Notes under the pieces: model-generated
Databases searched by the model: none
Seen by the model: only the letters and a program-made list of their open reading frames with translations
What the model was told of the DNA's origin: nothing
Shown here: piece after piece, positions 35,036 to 43,379 of the stretch
Position numbering within the stretch: position 1 is the stretch's first letter
Layout of the letters: every line of letters begins with the position of its first letter
Program-made: the position numbers and the translations under genes
NCBI GenBank assembly: GCA_044227095.1
Contig: JBGAFV010000001.1
Span: 5,119,734 to 5,183,733, forward strand
Length of the DNA: 64,000 bases
Reading direction: 5' to 3'
From: JACMLD01 sp044227095
GTDB taxonomy: Bacteria; Bacteroidota; Bacteroidia; Chitinophagales; Chitinophagaceae

Positions 35036-36073
35036 ATGTTTGTTTTTGAATATAATCATACAAACTACAGGGATCTGCTAAAGACCCTTGCCGCTGCATT
35101 GAATGTACCGTTTGAAAATGACAGGCTGCGTTACCCTCACAATATTGCATTAGGCTTTTCGCAACTGATAGAAATTCCGGGTGGCTTACAAGCCATGGTT
35201 TTTGATTATGCATACACTGTAAACCATCGCCTGCACAGAAAAAAAAACAACGAAGAATTTTATACACTATGGTTTATTGAGGTAACTGCAGAAAATGAAG
35301 TAACGATTGATATAGACAATGATCCTTACAGGGTTAAAAACGCTTCTTTCTCTACTGCATTACTCACCAGTTCTTTATTTGATGCCAGTTATGAAATGGA
35401 TGCGGGCAGTAAAGCAAAAGGCATTAATATTTTGCTTGACAATCAATGGCTGGTAAACCATCTTGGTGTAGATGCTAAAAGCGGCCTTCTTCAAAAATAT
35501 CTTTCGTTAAAAGCAGCAAGGGTTACTGCAGACCTGCTGGATCTTGAATATAAAAAACTGATACAGGAAATAATTGACTTGGTTAATGGCAGCAGCCAGT
35601 TTAAACAGATTGCTATTCAAAACCGGATTATGCTACTGATAGAAAGGTTTTTTATGCGGATGGCAGTAAAAAATGAAACAAACGCTCATACACTAAAACT
35701 TTCCCGCCAGGATATTAACCGTGTAATGGAAATTGAATCTTTTATTACACGTGATGTCTTTAACCCATCTCCTTTTATTCCTGAACTGGCAAAAATGGTA
35801 AACATCAGTGAAACCAAACTGAAAAACGATTTTAAAACAGTTTACGGCATGCCCATTTATCAATATTTTCAAAAAGCAAGAATGAGGGCTGCACGTGATG
35901 TACTTGAAACCAATAAATACTCCGTAAAACAAGTGGCCATAGAAATGGGCTATACCAACCTTAGCAATTTTAGCACTGCTTTCAGAAAAGAATTTGGCAT
36001 ACTACCCGGAAAAATTAATAAAGTGGATCCGGAAAGCAACACAATACCTCGGGAAAAAAATAGCGCTGAATAA
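35036..36073 (+). CDS. AraC-family transcriptional regulator
   Basis: The ATG at 35036 (MFVFEYNHTNYRDLLKTL) is preferred over a TTG 12 bases upstream. The ~345-residue protein has an N-terminal sensor domain of ~220 residues found in Bacteroidota AraC proteins and a C-terminal AraC HTH (FNPSPFIPELAKMVNISETKLKNDF..., QVAIEMGYTNLSNFSTAFRKEFG). The C-terminus is complete. The following gene resembles its sensor half without the HTH. Confidence 0.88.
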   Translation: MFVFEYNHTNYRDLLKTLAAALNVPFENDRLRYPHNIALGFSQLIEIPGGLQAMVFDYAYTVNHRLHRKKNNEEFYTLWFIEVTAENEVTIDIDNDPYRVKNASFSTALLTSSLFDASYEMDAGSKAKGINILLDNQWLVNHLGVDAKSGLLQKYLSLKAARVTADLLDLEYKKLIQEIIDLVNGSSQFKQIAIQNRIMLLIERFFMRMAVKNETNAHTLKLSRQDINRVMEIESFITRDVFNPSPFIPELAKMVNISETKLKNDFKTVYGMPIYQYFQKARMRAARDVLETNKYSVKQVAIEMGYTNLSNFSTAFRKEFGILPGKINKVDPESNTIPREKNSAE

Positions 36074-36334
36074 AGATGTTCATTTCAGTTAAGCTATCAT
36101 GTTAGTATACCGGCATTTTCCTATACCCATCTCAAATAAATCCACTTCTACAGCAGTTCCGCTTTACTATAACAAACATTTAGATAATAAACCCTTTCGG
36201 GATAATCAATTGTCCTTTGCAGCCATAATATTTGATGCTGATGCTTACTATTTGAGTTTATTTCGCGTCATATATAAACTGGATTTAATTTACAACGCAG
36301 TTTATAATGGTTTACCCTTAAGTGGCGCAAGATT

Positions 36335-36994
36335 ATGATAAGACTTAAATACGACAATTTCAATTTTGATGAATCGAACCTTCCGGATTTTGTAGAGATG
36401 GTGAGCACACACCAATACGGAAAGAAAGTTATTCTTAAAGATAAATATGCAAGTGGCGATTATAAATTGTTGCAGTTTGCCAATGGTTTTTATGCTTATG
36501 CATCCAATTATATATTGAATGAAGATTTTGAGCTGCAGTTATCCGTTGCAAAAGATGATTTTCTTGCATTGCACATTAACCAGATACAGGCAGGACCAGA
36601 ATTTAAAATTTCGCTGAACGATGATCATGTTTCGTACGATGACAAAGTAGTTAACTCGGTTTTTCTTACATCGTCTAAAGATGATTTTATAGTAGCGGGT
36701 GTAAAAGGTGCTTGCGTAAACAGGCTTAAAATAATGATACCAAAAACCTGGGTAGAAAAAGCTTATCCTGCTTTTAATGAAGCAATGCTTAATGCTTACA
36801 CGCAACTGGGAGAGAAAAGACTTTTTTTTGATACAATGGACAGCACATACAGGAGTATGGTAGATAAAGTGATGAATACCGAAGAAAATGCATTTTATAT
36901 ACCCGTAACACAAAATATACTTGAAGTGATAGCAGAAAGGTTTTTAAACCGCATCACAAACAAACTTCAAAAAAATCAGAAAGAGACTGATTAA
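36335..36994 (+). CDS. AraC-type sensor-domain protein lacking the DNA-binding domain
   Basis: A 219-residue protein that lines up by eye with the N-terminal ~220 residues of the preceding AraC regulator: IRLKYDNFNF versus FVFEYNHTNY at the start, NSVFLTSSKDDFIVAGVKGACVNRLKIMI versus TALLTSSLFDASYEMDAG...KGINILL in the middle, and VTQNILEVIAERFLNRI versus IQNRIMLLIERFFMRMA at the end. It stops where the HTH should begin, and no HTH is found in any frame downstream. It could be a decayed paralogue or a natural sensor-only protein. A 261-bp gap separates the two. Confidence 0.65.
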   Translation: MIRLKYDNFNFDESNLPDFVEMVSTHQYGKKVILKDKYASGDYKLLQFANGFYAYASNYILNEDFELQLSVAKDDFLALHINQIQAGPEFKISLNDDHVSYDDKVVNSVFLTSSKDDFIVAGVKGACVNRLKIMIPKTWVEKAYPAFNEAMLNAYTQLGEKRLFFDTMDSTYRSMVDKVMNTEENAFYIPVTQNILEVIAERFLNRITNKLQKNQKETD

Positions 36995-37044
36995 ATAATT
37001 GGCAACATGAGAAAACAAAGGAAGAAGTCCCGTTTTTAAAATCC

Positions 37045-37073
37045 GCCGGCACCCTGGAAAACATCCGGCTTTT
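37045..37073 (+). terminator. Candidate terminator
   Basis: GCCGG (37045-37049) and CCGGC (37065-37069) form a short stem followed by five T, about 50 bases after the sensor-domain gene. Confidence 0.5.
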
Positions 37074-37102
37074 TGAAATCACAAAAAATTCAGACCTGCA
37101 AG

Positions 37103-37136
37103 CAAGGCCCTGCTGAGAAGCGGGGCTTTTTGTTTT
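37103..37136 (+). terminator. Rho-independent terminator
   Basis: GGCCCTGC and GCGGGGCT pair (one G-T) around a TGAGAA loop and are followed by TTTTTGTTTT. It is the stronger of two tandem terminators after the sensor-domain gene. Confidence 0.7.
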
Positions 37137-37142
37137 CGAATA

Positions 37143-37262
37143 TTAACCACAGAGACACAGTGCACACATAGATTACACAGGGATATATAAAGAATTGCCG
37201 CAGATGCGCAGATTAAAAATAAACGCTGTGCCCCTCTGTGTTCACCGCGCCTCCGTGGCTAT
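37143..37262. repeat. Inverted pair of the CCACRGAG intergenic repeat
   Basis: AACCACAGAGACACAGTG...ACACAGG (37145-37181) and, in reverse complement, GCCACGGAGGCGCGGTGAAC...CACAGC (37226-37261) are diverged copies facing each other around GCCGCAGATGCGCAGATT. They fill the gap between the tandem terminators and the end of kdsA, and reach the kdsA stop codon. Confidence 0.6.
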
Positions 37263-37263
37263 C

Positions 37264-38085
37264 TCAGATGACAGCTTTTCGCAACTTCACTAATTGCTGC
37301 AACAAACCTTCCAGCAAATCCAGCTTCAGCATATTTGCGCCGTCGCTCAATGCTTTTGCAGGATTAGGATGTGTTTCAATAAACAAACCATTGGCGCCTG
37401 TGGCAATAGCTGCTTTGGCAATGGTGCCTATCAGTTGCGGATTGCCGCCGGTTACACCAGATGTTTGGTTAGGCTGCTGTAATGAATGGGTAACATCCAT
37501 TACTACAGGTGCTTTATGTTCCTGCATCCAGGGTATATTGCGGTAGTCAACAACCAAATCCTGGTACCCAAATGTATTCCCTCTTTCGGTTAATATCACC
37601 TTATCGTTGCCGGCTTTGCGTATTTTATCGGCAGCAAACTTCATAGAAGGGCCACTAAGAAATTGTCCTTTTTTTACATTTACAATTTTACCTGTTTCTG
37701 CAGCCGCAACCAGTAAATCTGTTTGCCTGCAAAGGAAAGCAGGTATCTGCAATATATCTATATACTTTGCAGCAACAGCCGCTTCTTCATGCGCATGAAT
37801 ATCTGATGTAACAGGCAGTTTATATTTTTCGCCTGTTTTTTTTAATAGTGCAAGTGCAGTTTCATCGCCAATGCCAGTAAAAGATCCTGCGCTGGTGCGA
37901 TTTGCTTTACGGTACGATGCTTTAAAAACATACGGAATGCCAAGGTTCCTGCAAATGCCCGAAACTTTATCTGCCACTTCCATTACCAGTTCTTCACCTT
38001 CTACTACACAGGGGCCGGCTATCAGAAAAAAATTGTTGCTATCGTATTGCTGGCCTGCAAACAGGTTTTCTAAAAATTTTTCCAT
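37264..38085 (-). CDS. kdsA: 3-deoxy-8-phosphooctulonate synthase
   Basis: A 273-residue cytosolic enzyme condensing arabinose-5-phosphate with PEP to give KDO-8-phosphate for lipopolysaccharide inner core. Signature segments: FFLIAGPCVVEGEEL, FKASYRKANRTSAGSFTGIG, LPVTSDIHAHEEA, LQIPAFLCRQTDLL, KKGQFLSGPSMK and VMDVTHSLQQPNQTSGVTGG. Length is normal. A TAACTTTG -7 element sits 4 bases before the start codon, so the mRNA may be almost leaderless. Confidence 0.95.
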   Translation of the reverse strand: MEKFLENLFAGQQYDSNNFFLIAGPCVVEGEELVMEVADKVSGICRNLGIPYVFKASYRKANRTSAGSFTGIGDETALALLKKTGEKYKLPVTSDIHAHEEAAVAAKYIDILQIPAFLCRQTDLLVAAAETGKIVNVKKGQFLSGPSMKFAADKIRKAGNDKVILTERGNTFGYQDLVVDYRNIPWMQEHKAPVVMDVTHSLQQPNQTSGVTGGNPQLIGTIAKAAIATGANGLFIETHPNPAKALSDGANMLKLDLLEGLLQQLVKLRKAVI

Positions 38086-38089
38086 AGCG

Positions 38090-38120
38090 CAAAGTTAATT
38101 GATTGACAGGTTAATCTAAA
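38090..38120 (-). promoter_or_regulatory. kdsA promoter
   Basis: On the minus strand TTTA, 19 bases, TAACTTTG: an exact -7 element and a one-mismatch -33 element. The -7 box ends 4 bases from the ATG, implying a leaderless or very short-leader transcript. Confidence 0.55.
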
Positions 38121-38288
38121 CCATGCCTGATGGCTGATTTTGTAATTTCTGATGTTCAGAAAGATAATTGCCAAAAATTGATAGCAATAAGCAAGATGAA
38201 TTGAATGTATAATTGCACTTTAAAAAATCCGACATCTTTACTTCAGACATCAGATATAGTAATCAACTAATCAACTAAATTTGGCGCT

Positions 38289-39230
38289 ATGATTAAAGAC
38301 AAAATACTGGTTATAGGCGCAAGCGGACAAATAGGCGTTGAGCTTACGCTTGCACTACGAAAAATATATGGCAACGCAAATGTGGTAGCATCTGATTTAA
38401 GAGAGCAAAACCCTTTGCTGGAAGGAACAGGACCTTATGTAAGCCTGGATGTAATGAACAAAGAAATGCTGCACGTACAGGTGATAAGACAAAACTTTAC
38501 ACAGATTTACCTGCTGGCAGCTATTCTCTCTGCAACGGGTGAGAAAAACCCCAATCTTGCTTGGAACCTCAACATGACCGGCCTATTGAATGTACTTGAT
38601 ATTGCACGTGAAGAAAAAATACGCAAAGTATATTGGCCGAGTTCCATTGCAGTGTTTGGCCCCACCAGCCCAAAACAAAACTGCCCGCAGCAAACCATTA
38701 TAGAACCTTCTACTGTTTATGGAATTAGCAAATACGCAGGCGAGTTCTGGTGCAACTATTATCATAACCGGTTTGGTGTAGACGTTAGGAGCATCCGTTA
38801 TCCCGGACTTATCAGTTACAAATCTGCACCCGGTGGCGGCACCACAGATTATGCCGTAGAAATTTTTCACGATGCGCTTGAAGAAAAAAAATACGAGTGT
38901 TTTCTTAATGAAGACACTTATTTGCCAATGATGTATATTTCTGATGCCATTCGTGGCACAATAGAGTTAATGGAAGCACCAGCAGAAAGCATTTCTGTTC
39001 GCACTTCATATAACCTTGCAAGCATGAGCTTTTCTCCAAAAGAAATTGCAGCTTCTATAAAAAAGCATATTCCGGAATTTACCATTAGCTATAAGCCCGA
39101 TTACAGGCAGAACATTGCTAACAGCTGGCCGCAAAGTATTGATGATAGTGTTGCCCGCAAAGATTGGGGATGGAAGCACGAATATGATTTGGATAAAATG
39201 ACAAAGGAAATGCTGGATAACCTGAAATGA
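38289..39230 (+). CDS. L-threonine 3-dehydrogenase, SDR (epimerase-like) type
   Basis: A 313-residue extended SDR. It has the NAD-binding motif VIGASGQIGVELTLAL, LLAAILSATGEKNPNLAW, the YxxxK pair in TVYGISKYAGEFW, and the family segments RYPGLISYKSAPGGGTTDYAVEIF, MMYISDAIRGTIELM and NSWPQSIDDSVARKDWGW, which mark the short-chain threonine dehydrogenases of Bacteroidota rather than sugar epimerases. It oxidises L-threonine to 2-amino-3-ketobutyrate with NAD+. No kbl gene is nearby. The last ~28 bases of the gene are part of a 220-bp tandem duplication. Confidence 0.85.
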   Translation: MIKDKILVIGASGQIGVELTLALRKIYGNANVVASDLREQNPLLEGTGPYVSLDVMNKEMLHVQVIRQNFTQIYLLAAILSATGEKNPNLAWNLNMTGLLNVLDIAREEKIRKVYWPSSIAVFGPTSPKQNCPQQTIIEPSTVYGISKYAGEFWCNYYHNRFGVDVRSIRYPGLISYKSAPGGGTTDYAVEIFHDALEEKKYECFLNEDTYLPMMYISDAIRGTIELMEAPAESISVRTSYNLASMSFSPKEIAASIKKHIPEFTISYKPDYRQNIANSWPQSIDDSVARKDWGWKHEYDLDKMTKEMLDNLK

Positions 39231-39644
39231 TTTTTTGAAGCCGGCATTTGTTCTTTGGCTGTACACCGATTGCGGCGCTCCGTTCAACCATATATTTTAT
39301 TCAACGGTAAAATATTCAACCCCTTCAGGGTTGTGTAAAATCCTCGCATCGCATTCCCCGGATTTCATCCGGGGCTATATTAATTACGCCCTTTCAGGGC
39401 TTGTCATGCAAGATTAAATCATAAAGGAAATGCTGAATAACCTGAAATGATTCTTTGAAGCCGGCATTTGTTCTTTGGTTGTACATCGATTGCGACGCTC
39501 CGTTCAACTATATATCTTTATTCAACAGTAAAAATATTCAACCCCTTCAGGGTTGTGTAAAATCCTCACATCGCATTCCCCGGATTTCATCCGGGGCTAT
39601 ATTAATTACGCCCTTTCAGGGCTTGTCATGCAAGATTAAATCAT
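39203..39644. repeat. 220-bp tandem duplication containing TTC-loop hairpins
   Basis: Copy 1 (39203-39422) and copy 2 (39423-39644) are nearly identical at an offset of 220-222 bases. Each starts with the final codons of the threonine dehydrogenase gene, so copy 2 carries a dead gene tail. Each has three perfect hairpins with a central TTC: AACCCCTTCAGGGTT (39318), CCCCGGATTTCATCCGGGG (39356) and GCCCTTTCAGGGC (39388), and again in copy 2. A GCGGCGCTCCGTTCAAC segment near 39273 resembles one at 49209. Confidence 0.85.
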
Positions 39645-39745
39645 ATTAGCTGTAAGCCTGAAAGGCTTAACTAATAATAACCGGTGGTGAAACCACCGGA
39701 GGCAAATGGCAATAGCACACAACCCTGAAGGGGTTGAATATGATA
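39645..39745. repeat. GAA-loop hairpin cluster, inverted partner of the preceding duplication
   Basis: Three perfect hairpins with a central GAA: GCCTGAAAGGC (39656-39666), CCGGTGGTGAAACCACCGG (39681-39699) and AACCCTGAAGGGGTT (39721-39735). The last is the exact reverse complement of AACCCCTTCAGGGTT in the duplication, so the whole array (39318-39735) has inverted symmetry. Confidence 0.8.
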
Positions 39746-39804
39746 CCGGCTCCTACAACAACGATATAACTTGCAGGATAAAAATTATTAACGAACTCGA
39801 CTCC

Positions 39805-41229
39805 CTAACACTCAGGTAAGCTAATAGGAATATTAATGGCCAGTCCGCCATCACTTGTTTCTTTGTATTTGCTGTTCATATCAAGCGCAGTATCCCACAT
39901 TGTTTTTATAACTGCGTCAAGAGAAACTTTTGCAAAATCAGGTGTGCTTTGCAATGCCAGTTGAGATGCAGTAATGGCTTTAATGGCACCCATTGTATTG
40001 CGTTCTATGCAGGGCACTTGTACTAATCCGCCAATAGGATCGCAGGTTAAACCCAAATGATGTTCCATTGCAATTTCTGCAGCCATCAAACATTGTCTTT
40101 GCGTACCACCCATGCATTCTGTAAGTCCGGCTGCAGCCATTGCAGAAGATACACCTATCTCTGCCTGGCAACCACCCATTGCCGCAGAAATGGTTGATCC
40201 TTTTTTAAAAATGCTGCCCGTTTCAGAAGCAGTAAGCATAAACTGAATTATTTTTTCCTCTTTATAACCATCGCAGAAAGTAATATAATACTGCAATACG
40301 GCTGGTATTACACCTGCTGCCCCATTGGTAGGCGCCGTTACTACTCTTCCGAATGATGCATTTTCTTCATTAACTGCAAGTGCAAAACAACTAACCCAAT
40401 CGAGTGTATATTTAAAATCGCTTCCGCCTTTACGTATTGCCAGCATCCACGATTCATAATCTGTATAATTTTTTTGTGGAAGTAATTTTTTATTAAGTGC
40501 TGCTGCACGTCTTTTTACATGCAATCCGCCGGGCAGCACACCATCATGATGACAACCACGGTACATACATTCCTTCATCACATTCCAGATAGCAAGCAAA
40601 CCTTTTTTTGTTTCTGCTTCTGTACGCCATGCAGATTCGTTTTCCATTACCACTTCGCTTATTGCTAAACCTTTCATGCACCAATGCAACAGATCGTCTG
40701 CTTTGTTTACAGGAAATGGCAATTGAACAGCGCCACCTGCCTGCTGCTCTTCATTTTCTTTTTTTACAAATCCACCGCCAATGGAATAATAAGTTTCAGC
40801 AAACTGCACATCGTTTTTTGTTGTAGCCAAAAATGTAAGTGCGTTGGGATGATATGGCAATGTTTCTGAAAAAAGAAAACTAATATCTAGTGAGGGATCA
40901 AAATCAATAGCATGCTTTGCGTTTAGCAACAGTTTTTTTTCTGTGCCGATGCTGTTTATTTTAGAAGTGATACTGTTAACATCAAAAGTAACAGGGTCGT
41001 CTCCACTCAAACCTAGCAATACAGCTATATCGGTTCCATGTCCTTTACCGGTTTTTGCAAGCGATCCGTATAATAAAACCTGCACAGCAGTTATATCTTG
41101 CAGCAGGTTATTCTTTTCAAGCGATTGCAGAAAACGCTGTGCCGCCCGCCAGGGGCCAAGTGTATGAGAACTGGATGGGCCTATGCCGATCTTAAAAATA
41201 TCAAATGCGGAAATGGCTTCGTGTGGCAA
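39805..41229 (-). CDS. sdaA: L-serine ammonia-lyase (iron-sulfur type, single chain)
   Basis: A 474-residue enzyme converting L-serine to pyruvate and ammonia. The N-terminal beta domain begins FDIFKIGIGPSSSHTLGPWRAA. The alpha domain has VVTAPTNGAAGVIPAVLQYY, GGCQAEIGVSSAMAAAGL and the Fe-S cysteines in GGTQRQCLMAAE and GLTCDPIGGLVQVPCIERN. The start appears to be TTG at 41229: there is no ATG before the conserved segment, and an in-frame stop lies 12 bases upstream. A TAACTTTG element sits 16 bases before it. Together with the threonine dehydrogenase it suggests amino acid catabolism. Confidence 0.92.
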   Translation of the reverse strand: MPHEAISAFDIFKIGIGPSSSHTLGPWRAAQRFLQSLEKNNLLQDITAVQVLLYGSLAKTGKGHGTDIAVLLGLSGDDPVTFDVNSITSKINSIGTEKKLLLNAKHAIDFDPSLDISFLFSETLPYHPNALTFLATTKNDVQFAETYYSIGGGFVKKENEEQQAGGAVQLPFPVNKADDLLHWCMKGLAISEVVMENESAWRTEAETKKGLLAIWNVMKECMYRGCHHDGVLPGGLHVKRRAAALNKKLLPQKNYTDYESWMLAIRKGGSDFKYTLDWVSCFALAVNEENASFGRVVTAPTNGAAGVIPAVLQYYITFCDGYKEEKIIQFMLTASETGSIFKKGSTISAAMGGCQAEIGVSSAMAAAGLTECMGGTQRQCLMAAEIAMEHHLGLTCDPIGGLVQVPCIERNTMGAIKAITASQLALQSTPDFAKVSLDAVIKTMWDTALDMNSKYKETSDGGLAINIPISLPEC

Positions 41230-41244
41230 AAGAAAGATTTATTG

Positions 41245-41252
41245 CAAAGTTA
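41245..41252 (-). promoter_or_regulatory. -7 promoter element of sdaA
   Basis: Minus-strand TAACTTTG is an exact TAnnTTTG match 16-23 bases before the TTG start. No -33 TTG is found at a normal distance. Confidence 0.45.
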
Positions 41253-41391
41253 AGCAAGATGATTGCAGCTAAAACGGCTTTATGCAAATAGTAAAGATGC
41301 ACACTGATATGCATATGAACCGAGCGTGGCAACGATGATGCCCAAAGTACCAATGCTGGTACCAAAAAATTACACTGCTTTAATGCTTGTA

Positions 41392-41904
41392 CTATTGCGT
41401 ATCCAGCAACTGGATATCAAAAATGATGATAGAATTGGCGGGAATAACAACGTTTCCGTTTCTATCTTTTTGTTCTTGAGCTCCATAACCCAATGTTGGG
41501 GGGATAAATAAAGTAATAACACCACCTTTTTGTATTAGTGGCATACCTGCTTTCCAACCGGCTATTAAAGTTGCCAGTGGAAATGATGCGGCGGTGGTGC
41601 CGGTGGTCTGGTCAAAAATAGTTCCATTGGTAAGATACCCTTTATAATACACAGAAACATAAGAACAGGGCGTAGGTGAAATACCAGAACCGGCAGTCTT
41701 AACCTGGTAATACATGCCACTGCAATGTTTTACAGCATTAATACCGGCACCTGCCAGATATTGTTCCAATTGAGATACTTCAGCATCGGGGGCCTTAACA
41801 CTGCAGGCATCATAATCGCAAGCTTGCGAAGTGTTACTTTTTGCACAACTACCTGCTCCTGCTACAACGGCCATCATTAAAACAAAGAATACAACCTTTC
41901 TCAT
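41392..41904 (-). CDS. FKBP-type peptidyl-prolyl isomerase, lipoprotein
   Basis: A 170-residue protein with a lipobox (VVAGAGSCAK, Cys ~20). The FKBP domain (~65-168) shows VSVYYKGYLTNGTIFDQTTG, LIAGWKAGMPLIQKGGVITLFIPPTLGYG and PANSIIIFDIQLLD, retaining the FD, W and Y positions of the active site. It is probably a periplasmic protein-folding factor anchored to a membrane. A second FKBP domain is encoded 2.2 kb away in a fusion protein. Confidence 0.9.
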   Translation of the reverse strand: MRKVVFFVLMMAVVAGAGSCAKSNTSQACDYDACSVKAPDAEVSQLEQYLAGAGINAVKHCSGMYYQVKTAGSGISPTPCSYVSVYYKGYLTNGTIFDQTTGTTAASFPLATLIAGWKAGMPLIQKGGVITLFIPPTLGYGAQEQKDRNGNVVIPANSIIIFDIQLLDTQ

Positions 41905-41921
41905 TTCTTAATAAAATTTTG

Positions 41922-41929
41922 CAAATATA
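41922..41929 (-). promoter_or_regulatory. -7 promoter element of the FKBP lipoprotein gene
   Basis: Minus-strand TATATTTG, an exact consensus match 18-25 bases before the ATG. No -33 TTG is found at the expected spacing. Confidence 0.45.
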
Positions 41930-41950
41930 TTGGTATTGTTCAGACCATTC

Positions 41951-42295
41951 TTAAAAGTCTTTTGCTGCATCCATCTCTTCCCTTTCTTGTTTTGCTTTTA
42001 ACTCATGATAAGCCTGTTCATTCATTTCCCAACGATGGCGTTTAAAAAAAATAGCTACAAATACAAGTATTATCAATGCTGCAATAACCAGCACTGTGCC
42101 AATATTGTCATCTGCATGGCCCCTTGCCCACATATTTGCCCTTTTATACCACCCGGAAGAGAAATTAATGATGATTGGAATAACAAAGAGAAGTCCTATT
42201 GGCAGGCCAAACAATAATTGCCTGAACAGTTTTTTTTCTTTATCTCGGTTCTTTTCCCAATATTCTAAAAACTGCTTTTCATTGTCTGTGAGCAT
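41951..42295 (-). CDS. Small membrane protein of unknown function
   Basis: The start is the ATG at 42295 (MLTDNEKQFLEYWEKNRDKE), since a -7 element TATTTTTG at 42309-42316 lies just upstream and would fall inside a longer frame. The 114-residue protein has a charged amphipathic N-terminus, two transmembrane helices (LLFGLPIGLLFVIPIIINF and GTVLVIAALIILVFVAIFF) and a charged tail (NEQAYHELKAKQEREEMD). The loop with WYKRANMWARGHADD would be periplasmic. I recognise no named family. It is divergent from the HU-CCDC81 gene. Confidence 0.65.
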   Translation of the reverse strand: MLTDNEKQFLEYWEKNRDKEKKLFRQLLFGLPIGLLFVIPIIINFSSGWYKRANMWARGHADDNIGTVLVIAALIILVFVAIFFKRHRWEMNEQAYHELKAKQEREEMDAAKDF

Positions 42296-42404
42296 GATAA
42301 TATTTGGGCAAAAATACAATTTAGGCACCTATACTGCGTTTAAACCTCATTTATTTGTTTGTAAGACAGCGATTTATTGTAAATTGTCATAAAAGATAAC
42401 CATT

Positions 42405-43376
42405 GTGAAAGTAGACAACCTATTAGGCCCCTATTTATACCAGTACAAAAGGCTCTCATTGCCTGGCATTGGTTTGTTTACTTTAGCTGATAATGCTGTA
42501 TTGCCAGATGACACTGCCAAAGTAAAAACAGCCATAGAAGGAATATCTTTTACTTCTAAAACCGGAACGCAACTGGATGACTCGCTGATTCAGTATATTA
42601 AAGATGAGACTGGTAAAATGAAAGCACTGGCAGAAGCAGATTTAAACTCTTATATAGCTACTGCATTTCAATACCTCAATATTGGCAAGTCTTTTTATTT
42701 TGAAGGCATTGGCACCTTGCAAAAAAATAAAGACAATAATTATACATTTTCTGCCGGCACTATGATTCCGCAAAGGGCAGACGAAGTTCAGCTTAAACAT
42801 ATTGAAGCTAAAAAGAAATCAGCTTTTGTTGATGATGATGCTTCTGGCAAAAGCGGTTTTAATGCAGGCAGGCTGGTTGTATTACTGGCTGTATTAGTTA
42901 CGCTGGGATTAATTGGTTGGGGAGGTTATTATCTCTACAACAAAAATACCGGCAATAAAGAAACGGCTGTCCAAACAGAAACAAAACCTGTTGAAACAAT
43001 AACTGATACTGCATCTACTGCTGCAACTGATACAACTACAAAAAAACCTGACAGCGGACTTGTTGCTGCATCAACCGACAGTGTTAAGCCTGCTTCTATT
43101 AAAACCGCAACTGAAACCATTCCGCCAAACGGTTATAAATTTATTCTTGAAACCACTGCTAAAAAAACAAGGGCTGCCAGCCGTTATGAGCAGATAAAAG
43201 GCATTAGCATGCTGAAAGAATACAACAACAAAGCAGCAATAGAAACTAATGACTCACTCACTTTTAAAATATACACTATTGTACCCTGCACAGCGGCAGA
43301 TACTGCACGTGTAAAAGAACAATTGAACGCATGGTATTACGGAAGCAGTGCAATTAAAGTTAAAATAGAGCAATAA
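42405..43376 (+). CDS. HU-CCDC81-type/SPOR-like cell-envelope protein
   Basis: A 323-residue protein starting at GTG (42405). Residues ~1-120 contain two HU-CCDC81-like modules (LGPYLYQYKRLSLPGIGLFTL and LNSYIATAFQYLNIGKSFYFEGIGTLQKN). Then come a linker, one transmembrane helix (~162-184, VVLLAVLVTLGLIGWGGYYLY), a Thr/Lys-rich spacer and a C-terminal ~75-residue region (GYKFILETTAKKTRAASRYEQI, VKEQLNAWYYG) that looks like a divergent SPOR peptidoglycan-binding domain. Such proteins are Bacteroidota-specific and thought to link cytoplasm and cell wall. The next gene begins 3 bases after its stop. Confidence 0.75.
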   Translation: MKVDNLLGPYLYQYKRLSLPGIGLFTLADNAVLPDDTAKVKTAIEGISFTSKTGTQLDDSLIQYIKDETGKMKALAEADLNSYIATAFQYLNIGKSFYFEGIGTLQKNKDNNYTFSAGTMIPQRADEVQLKHIEAKKKSAFVDDDASGKSGFNAGRLVVLLAVLVTLGLIGWGGYYLYNKNTGNKETAVQTETKPVETITDTASTAATDTTTKKPDSGLVAASTDSVKPASIKTATETIPPNGYKFILETTAKKTRAASRYEQIKGISMLKEYNNKAAIETNDSLTFKIYTIVPCTAADTARVKEQLNAWYYGSSAIKVKIEQ

Positions 43377-43379
43377 CCA

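Noticed and set aside
36099..36338. 79-codon plus-strand frame between the AraC gene and the sensor-domain gene
   Set aside because: Composition is not protein-like, it overlaps the next gene's start and no family is recognised.
38289..39230. UDP-glucose 4-epimerase
   Set aside because: It is an extended SDR with a YxxxK motif, but the segments LLAAILSATGE, APGGGTTDYAVEIF and SWPQSIDDSVARKDWGW are those of SDR-type threonine dehydrogenase.
39203..39745. CRISPR array
   Set aside because: The repeat is a 220-bp tandem duplication plus hairpins of different stems; there is no short constant repeat with unique spacers and no cas gene.
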